Shown: one piece after another, positions 31,953 through 36,455 of the stretch
How positions within the stretch are numbered: the stretch's first letter is position 1
How the letters are laid out: each line of letters starts with the position of its first letter
Assembly: GCA_003978865.1 (NCBI GenBank)
Contig: QNXS01000035.1
Location: forward strand, 1-36,455
From: Archaeoglobus sp.
Lineage (GTDB): Archaea > Halobacteriota > Archaeoglobi > Archaeoglobales > Archaeoglobaceae
Length of the DNA stretch: 36,455 nt
Direction of reading: 5' to 3'
Notes under the pieces: generated by a model
Seen by the model: only the letters and a program-made list of their open reading frames with translations
The model's database searches: none
What the model was told of the DNA's origin: nothing
Program-made: the position numbers and the translations under genes

Positions 31953-33128
31953 ATGGTGAAAGTATGCAGGGATGTTTACTGGGTCGGGGCTATAGACTGG
32001 TGCGAAAAAGATTTTCATGGTTTTGAAATCCATAGAGGATTAACGTACAATTCCTACCTTATTACCGATGAAAAAGTTGCTTTGATAGATGGCGTGAAGC
32101 ACAATTTTGTCCGCGACCAGTTAAGAAAAGTTGAAAACTATGTAAAAATTGAGGACATAGAGTACTTGGTTGTTAACCATATTGAACCAGACCACTCTGG
32201 AAGTATACCTGAAATAGTAAAAAGGGCAAACCCAACAGTAATCTGCTCAAAAATAGGTAAAGAAGGGCTTGAGGATTACTACGGATGCGAAGGATGGAAT
32301 TTCAAACCTGTTAAAACTGGAGATAAAGTGAAGCTTGGAACAAAAACCCTGACATTCATTGAGACACCGATGCTCCACTGGCCGGATAGCATGATGACGT
32401 GGATGGATGATGGAAAGGTACTGTTCTCAATGGATGTTTTCGGTCAGCACTTTGCAGGTTCTGAAAGGTTCGATGATGAACTTGGAGTTGGTGAAGCCGT
32501 GAAATGGGCAAAAATCTACTATGCCAACGTGTTTATGCCGTTCGGAAAAAACGTTCTAAATACGGTTAAAAAACTGAGAGACCTCAATATTGAACCGGAA
32601 ATCATAGCTCCATCCCACGGGATTGTATGGAGAAATCCAGAAATTATACTCAAAAAATACATCGAATGGGCAAAATTTAAGAGTGATAAAAAGGCAGTTA
32701 TAGTGTATGATACAATGTGGCATTCAACCGAAAAGCTCGCAATGGCAATAGCTGAGGGAATAATGTCCAAAGGAGTTAAGGTCAGAATATTTAATGTTAG
32801 GAAGGATGCTTGGACAGATATAATGGCAGAAGTACTTGATGCAAAAGCGGTATGTGTAGGTTCACCAACAATGAACGGTACTGTGTTTCCATCAGTAGCT
32901 GGATTTCTCACCTATATGAGGGGTCTAAAACCCAAAAACAAGATTGCTACAGTATTTTCAAGTTATGGCTGGGGAGTTGGAGCATACGAAGAAATAATAG
33001 AAGTTCTAAAGGATATGGATTTTGGAATTATTGAAGGATTGAAAGTGAAGTTTAAACCAACAGAGGAAGAATTAGAGGTTGCAAGAGAGCTCGGAGAGAA
33101 GATAGGCGAAATAATTGTTGAGCGATAA
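31953..33128 (+). CDS. Flavodiiron protein (F420H2 oxidase-like, A-type)
   Basis: A protein of 391 aa. The N-terminal metallo-beta-lactamase domain has the diiron site HIEPDH (His76-x-Glu78-x-Asp80-His81), then His in MLHWPD, Asp in SMDVFGQH, and His in PSHG. The C-terminal flavodoxin domain starts at VIVYDTMWHSTEKLA and binds FMN (GSPTMNG, SSYGWGVGAYEE). The class reduces O2 to water, in archaea with coenzyme F420H2; some reduce NO. It ends the oxidative-stress group. ATG 31953 follows GGTGGTTG. Confidence 0.93.
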   Translation: MVKVCRDVYWVGAIDWCEKDFHGFEIHRGLTYNSYLITDEKVALIDGVKHNFVRDQLRKVENYVKIEDIEYLVVNHIEPDHSGSIPEIVKRANPTVICSKIGKEGLEDYYGCEGWNFKPVKTGDKVKLGTKTLTFIETPMLHWPDSMMTWMDDGKVLFSMDVFGQHFAGSERFDDELGVGEAVKWAKIYYANVFMPFGKNVLNTVKKLRDLNIEPEIIAPSHGIVWRNPEIILKKYIEWAKFKSDKKAVIVYDTMWHSTEKLAMAIAEGIMSKGVKVRIFNVRKDAWTDIMAEVLDAKAVCVGSPTMNGTVFPSVAGFLTYMRGLKPKNKIATVFSSYGWGVGAYEEIIEVLKDMDFGIIEGLKVKFKPTEEELEVARELGEKIGEIIVER

Positions 33129-33174
33129 ACCTGCGAGGAAAAATATTTAAAGATTGTTCTCAGAATGAAAAAGC

Positions 33175-33444
33175 ATGGATTTAGAAGATATTGAAGACAT
33201 AATAATGGAAACTGTTGATGAGGAGGATGTTGAAGAAGATGAAGCTCTTGCTGAAATACTCAAACTCGCAAACAAGCTTGTAAAGCTACTCGATGGAGTT
33301 AAAAGCTATGAAATTAGAGAGGCTGCTTCCCTCACACTCATTAAAGAGCTTGTGCAAAATGATGAAGTTTTAAGAGGTCTGGCAACAAAAATGCTTCAGG
33401 ATATGTGCTACGGTATGGATGATGATGAAAACTACGTTTCCTGA
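33175..33444 (+). CDS. Small acidic protein of unknown function
   Basis: A protein of 89 aa with a very acidic N-terminus (METVDEEDVEEDEAL) and acidic end, around a helical core KLANKLVKLLDGV...REAASLTLIKELVQ. I recognise no family. The ATG at 33175 is about 28 nt after AAATATTTAA (33141-33150), so it is leaderless and has its own promoter. It lies downstream of the stress genes; no functional link is visible. Confidence 0.6.
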   Translation: MDLEDIEDIIMETVDEEDVEEDEALAEILKLANKLVKLLDGVKSYEIREAASLTLIKELVQNDEVLRGLATKMLQDMCYGMDDDENYVS

Positions 33445-33452
33445 TTCTTAGA

Positions 33453-33459
33453 TTTTTTT
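33453..33459 (+). terminator. T7 run after the small acidic gene
   Basis: Seven T in a row 8 nt after the stop, followed by AT-rich DNA, at the meeting point of two convergent units. This is typical for archaeal termination; called from composition only. Confidence 0.35.
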
Positions 33460-33484
33460 AGATTATAAAATTTTATATGAAATT

Positions 33485-33826
33485 CTAAAATATCATACCA
33501 GATACGTACGATGCTACTTTGACCCCTATCATAACAAAAATAGCAATTACCAATGTTTCTACACAGGCTTTAAAGCTTATTTCTCTGATAATCAATGCCG
33601 AAAGCAAATCCGTCAGCACGGCAAATGCTAAAGCCGCTAACAGTCCATATCTATTGAATACAAGTACCATTACAACAACAAAGGGCACTGATAGAAGGCT
33701 ACCAACAACTGCAAGTTTAACAAGATTGATGTTTGTTGAATTTGCTATTACACTTGTCATTCCAGCCATTCTCGGGCAAATAATGAACAAAGCAAATGCC
33801 AGACTTGCTATTAGCAAATTCCTCAT
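33485..33826 (-). CDS. Small membrane protein, last gene of the feo operon
   Basis: A protein of 113 aa with four likely membrane segments (LLIASLAFALFII, LAVVGSLLSVPFVVVMVLVF, LLAALAFAVLTDLLSALII, ALVIAIFVMIGVKV-like). The ATG at 33826 overlaps the TGA of the gene before it (ATGA), and GGGGGAGG lies 7-14 nt upstream, so it is coupled. An in-frame GTG at 33841 is rejected because it lies before that ribosome site. I recognise no family. Confidence 0.6.
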   Translation of the reverse strand: MRNLLIASLAFALFIICPRMAGMTSVIANSTNINLVKLAVVGSLLSVPFVVVMVLVFNRYGLLAALAFAVLTDLLSALIIREISFKACVETLVIAIFVMIGVKVASYVSGMIF

Positions 33827-34233
33827 TTTATCCTCCCCCACAACTTTTCTGTTTTATCTTTCAAATTATCCCCCAGCCTAATTGACAAAACTCCCAGAAC
33901 TGAAAATGGTAGTAGTAGAATTTCTGGTCTAATAGCGAAGCTGTAGCCATTTCTAGATATCAACGAATCCATAGCATTGGCTAAAATTACTAATACGTAC
34001 AGTAATCCAAAAATGGCTAACAACATCGAACCAACAAATAGGTACGCTTCATCATCCAAGATACATCCTCTCAGAAAAATTAAAGATATTACAATCAAAG
34101 CAAATCCTCCAAAAACATCCGGTGGTATGTAATTAATATTAATTTTAAAAATTCCGGATAGAGTTTCAGCTATACCAAAAATTAAAGTTACTATAGATAA
34201 TAATAACATATATACAACCTCATATACCCTCAT
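33823..34233 (-). CDS. Membrane protein following feoB
   Basis: A protein of 136 aa with four hydrophobic segments and a conserved-looking polar loop (GCILDDEAYLF). The ATG at 34233 directly follows the TAA of the FeoB permease part, behind GGGAGGGTGATG, so it is made with FeoB. The family is unknown to me. Location suggests an accessory role in iron uptake, possibly together with the next small membrane protein. Confidence 0.6.
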   Translation of the reverse strand: MRVYEVVYMLLLSIVTLIFGIAETLSGIFKININYIPPDVFGGFALIVISLIFLRGCILDDEAYLFVGSMLLAIFGLLYVLVILANAMDSLISRNGYSFAIRPEILLLPFSVLGVLSIRLGDNLKDKTEKLWGRIK

Positions 34234-35493
34234 TTACATCACCCTCCCAAAACAGACTATTAGTCCAGCTACAACATATGCCAGCACGAGTTCGTAAAGT
34301 ACAACAAATCCTACCCACTTCCACTCTCCAAGTTCACTCTTTAGAACGCCTACTGTGCCCAAGCATGGTAGATATATCAGAGTGATTGCCATCATTGCAA
34401 GGGCTGTTACTGGATTGAAGTCATGGCGAATGCCAGCGCAAACGTTTCCAGAATAGAGGAGTCCAAATGTACCCACTACCAACTCCTTAGCCATAAACCC
34501 ACTGAGTAAAGCTACACCTGCCTTCCAGTTCAATCCAAGTGGTCTGATGAGTGGCTCTACAACATGCCCAATTAAAGCGGCATAGGAATTCCCTATTAAT
34601 TTTCCACCGGCAGTCGCACTCCAAGGAAAATGTGTGAGATACCACATAACCATAGCTCCTGCAAACAGTATCGTAGCTGCTTTTTTAAGGAAAATCTGTG
34701 TTCTTAACCACGCACCGGATAAAACACTTCTCATAGATGGCATACTGAAGTCCGGCATTTCCATTAAAAATGGTGAAAGTTCTTCACTAAAGAATGCTCT
34801 TCTTACGATAGTAGCCATTATTGCAGCGAGAACGATACCGAGTATATACATAGAGACAATTACCGCACCCTCATATCCTGCAAAAAACACTCCCGCAAAC
34901 AGAACGTATACTGGAAGTCTCGCACTGCAGGACATTAGCGGATTTATAATAATACTTATTTTTCTATCAACATCACCTTTTATTGTCCTCGTGGCAAGTA
35001 TTGCTGGAACGTTGCAACCAAATCCAAGGAGCATTGGAATAAATGATTTTCCGTGCAGTCCTATTTTTGTCATTGCTCTATCCATAACGAATGCTGCCCT
35101 CGGCAAATATCCCGTATCTTCCAAAATCCCCAGTGCTACAAAAACAAAAATTATAGGTGGCAAATAAACTAATATAAAACCGAGACCGCCAAAAACACCA
35201 TCTCCTACAAGAGATGCAAGCACCTTGCATGGTATGTTTAATTTTGCCCAGTTTGATGCAATAGAGAAAAGAGAAGCTATTGCATCACTGAAACATTGAG
35301 AGACATCAAAAGCAAAGCGAAACACTGCCCACATTAACGTTAGAAATATAGGTATGCCCAAGTATTTGTCCAAGACAACCGTATCAATTAAGTCGGACAC
35401 CGTCTTTTGTTTTAATTTTTTTTCAACACTCTTGCTAACAATTTTATCAATAAGTTCGTATCTCGCACCAACAATCTCGTCTAAGAAATCCAC
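34234..35493 (-). CDS. feoB: FeoB permease part (split FeoB, C-terminal polypeptide)
   Basis: A protein of 419 aa containing the FeoB core and gate domains: VLDKYLGIPIFLTLMW, ILEDTGYLPRAAFVMDRAM, LLGFGCNVPAILATRTI, NPLMSCSARLPVYVLF and AKELVVGTFGLLY. It forms the ferrous-iron path through the membrane. In most organisms this follows the G-protein domain in one chain; here it is separate. GTG 35493 lies 6 nt after GGGAGGTGAT, inside the end of the G-protein gene, with 13 nt overlap in another frame. The strong ribosome site argues for a true split gene and not a frameshift error. Confidence 0.88.
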   Translation of the reverse strand: MDFLDEIVGARYELIDKIVSKSVEKKLKQKTVSDLIDTVVLDKYLGIPIFLTLMWAVFRFAFDVSQCFSDAIASLFSIASNWAKLNIPCKVLASLVGDGVFGGLGFILVYLPPIIFVFVALGILEDTGYLPRAAFVMDRAMTKIGLHGKSFIPMLLGFGCNVPAILATRTIKGDVDRKISIIINPLMSCSARLPVYVLFAGVFFAGYEGAVIVSMYILGIVLAAIMATIVRRAFFSEELSPFLMEMPDFSMPSMRSVLSGAWLRTQIFLKKAATILFAGAMVMWYLTHFPWSATAGGKLIGNSYAALIGHVVEPLIRPLGLNWKAGVALLSGFMAKELVVGTFGLLYSGNVCAGIRHDFNPVTALAMMAITLIYLPCLGTVGVLKSELGEWKWVGFVVLYELVLAYVVAGLIVCFGRVM

Positions 35494-36164
35494 CGCTCTA
35501 TCACCTCCCTACTTAAATTTGTAAGCTTAAAAATTTCCTCATCTCCTTCAAGTAATTTAATTGCAACAAATCTTGAGGGATAATCTGGTAATATATTTTG
35601 TTTAATAATTTTTTCCTGAATAGTATATATTATTTTCTCGATTTTGTCATTATATTTTAAATATATTTTTGATTTGCTTTTCATCGCGAAGTAAACCGCT
35701 CTTTTTAATTCATCAATACCTATATTCTTTATAGCAATTGTTGGAACTATTGGTAATTTTAATTCCTTTGATAAATTTTTGACATTTATTTTATATCCTT
35801 TAGTTTCAGCCAGATCCATTTTATTTAAACAGATTACTACATTAGCTTCCATTTCCAGCAGTTGTAGAGTCAGGTAGAGATTTCTCTCAATATTTGAAGC
35901 ATCAACAACGTTCACAACAACATCAGGTTTCTCGTTGATAATGTAGTCTCTCGCAATTTTTTCATCTATGGTGCTGGCGGTAAAACTGTAGATGCCGGGA
36001 AGGTCAACCACCTGAAATTCTACATCCATGTATCTGCAAACACCTTCCTTCTTTTCAACCGTCACACCCGGCCAGTTTCCAACTTTCTGCTTAGCCCCAG
36101 TTAGGGCATTGAATATTACTGATTTTCCAACGTTTGGGTTTCCGGCAAGAGCTACTTTTCTCAT
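35481..36164 (-). CDS. feoB: FeoB G-protein part (split FeoB, N-terminal polypeptide)
   Basis: A protein of 227 aa. GTPase motifs are complete: G1 GNPNVGKS (8-15), G2 Thr in WPGVTVEKKEG, G3 DLPG, G4 NKMD; a helical spacer region follows (about 170-227). GTP binding and hydrolysis control the linked permease. It ends with VIERWIS before the permease part begins. The ATG overlaps the TGA of feoA (ATGA). Confidence 0.9.
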   Translation of the reverse strand: MRKVALAGNPNVGKSVIFNALTGAKQKVGNWPGVTVEKKEGVCRYMDVEFQVVDLPGIYSFTASTIDEKIARDYIINEKPDVVVNVVDASNIERNLYLTLQLLEMEANVVICLNKMDLAETKGYKINVKNLSKELKLPIVPTIAIKNIGIDELKRAVYFAMKSKSKIYLKYNDKIEKIIYTIQEKIIKQNILPDYPSRFVAIKLLEGDEEIFKLTNLSREVIERWIS

Positions 36165-36388
36165 TCTTTCACCTTAACAATAACGCTCTCAGCTTCATCT
36201 CTTCTCAAAGATATACAGTAACTTCTTACTTCAAATTCAATTGGATCTCTAAATGGTGCATTTCTTATCATTCTAATCTCAGTTCCTTTGCTAATTCCCA
36301 TGCTGAGCATTTTTCTCTTGATATCCAAATCTCCTTTAATTTCAACAATTACAGCTTTTTGATTTGGTTCAAGCTCACTGAGTTTCAT
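36161..36388 (-). CDS. feoA: FeoA ferrous iron transport accessory protein
   Basis: A protein of 75 aa with the SH3-like FeoA fold: a first strand QKAVIVEIKG, the conserved LDIKRKMLSMGISKGTEIRMI, and the end FEVRSYCISLRRDEAESVIV. FeoA is a small cytoplasmic partner needed for FeoB activity. It is the first gene of the operon; ATG 36388 lies about 27 nt from an AT-rich TATA candidate (36408-36421, minus strand), so it is possibly leaderless. Confidence 0.9.
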   Translation of the reverse strand: MKLSELEPNQKAVIVEIKGDLDIKRKMLSMGISKGTEIRMIRNAPFRDPIEFEVRSYCISLRRDEAESVIVKVKE

Positions 36389-36407
36389 GTTTTGTAATTC
36401 AATTTCG

Positions 36408-36455
36408 GTATTAAAATAATTTACCCTTATAAAATTAGGTTACAAATCTAATACC
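36408..36455. promoter_or_regulatory. Upstream region of feoA with inverted repeats
   Basis: GGTATTA (36408-36414) and TAATACC (36449-36455) are exact inverted copies flanking the AT-rich feoA promoter. A second inverted pair ATTAG/CTAAT lies at 36434-36438 and 36448-36452. Iron-dependent repressors of the DtxR/MDR1 type use inverted repeats at such positions, but no known operator can be confirmed, and the window ends here. Confidence 0.35.

Overview
The window looks like the chromosome of a euryarchaeon, most likely of the Archaeoglobales or a close relative. It is AT-rich, tightly packed, and carries archaeal genes throughout: primase large subunit, DUF373, a DHH-family RecJ homologue, a CBS/HPF fusion, the archaeal five-subunit type CODH/ACS genes, neelaredoxin-type superoxide reductase, an F420H2-oxidase-like flavodiiron protein and a box C/D guide RNA. 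Many genes have a TATA-like box about 24-30 nt upstream of the start codon (leaderless), while genes inside operons have GGTG/GGAGG ribosome sites. The genus assignment is inference. I see no tRNA, rRNA, insertion sequence or CRISPR array.

Layout. 1-6608: the end of an unknown gene, a DHH phosphoesterase behind a GalT-like gene, a TraB-family membrane protein, a YlbF-like protein, and a primase-large-subunit gene (with an unusual Cys-rich insert) behind an OB-fold gene. 6631-13200: an unknown gene, a TctA-like transporter, a TtuA-type tRNA thiolase, a GT2 glycosyltransferase with a DUF373 membrane protein, and an NSUN-type RNA methyltransferase with a small PUA-like partner. 13231-19241: bifunctional nuclease-like protein, CBS-HPF protein with a small partner, small unknowns, a RAD55-like protein without Walker residues, PRPP synthetase, endonuclease III, a small Cys/HTH protein and an FAD/NAD oxidoreductase.

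19281-26932 is the metabolic core: cdhA-cdhC-(29-aa micro-ORF)-cooC-cdhD-cdhE, encoding the acetyl-CoA decarbonylase/synthase complex of the Wood-Ljungdahl pathway. cdhB (epsilon) is absent from its usual place after cdhA. The micro-ORF between cdhC and cooC has its own strong ribosome site, is linked by ATGA and GTGA overlaps, and repeats the C-terminal tail of CdhC. I consider it the most novel item here.

26952-28294 holds an apparently decaying AAA+ ATPase locus (in-frame stop plus a 1-nt frameshift). A box C/D guide RNA and a lipoprotein serpin follow. 29799-33128 is an oxidative-stress island: an Lrp/AsnC regulator diverges from peroxiredoxin, rubrerythrin, superoxide reductase and a flavodiiron protein, with a perfect 21-bp palindrome between the two promoters. 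33485-36388 (minus strand) is a ferrous iron uptake operon, feoA-feoB(G protein)-feoB(permease)-two small membrane proteins, in which FeoB is made as two overlapping, coupled polypeptides.
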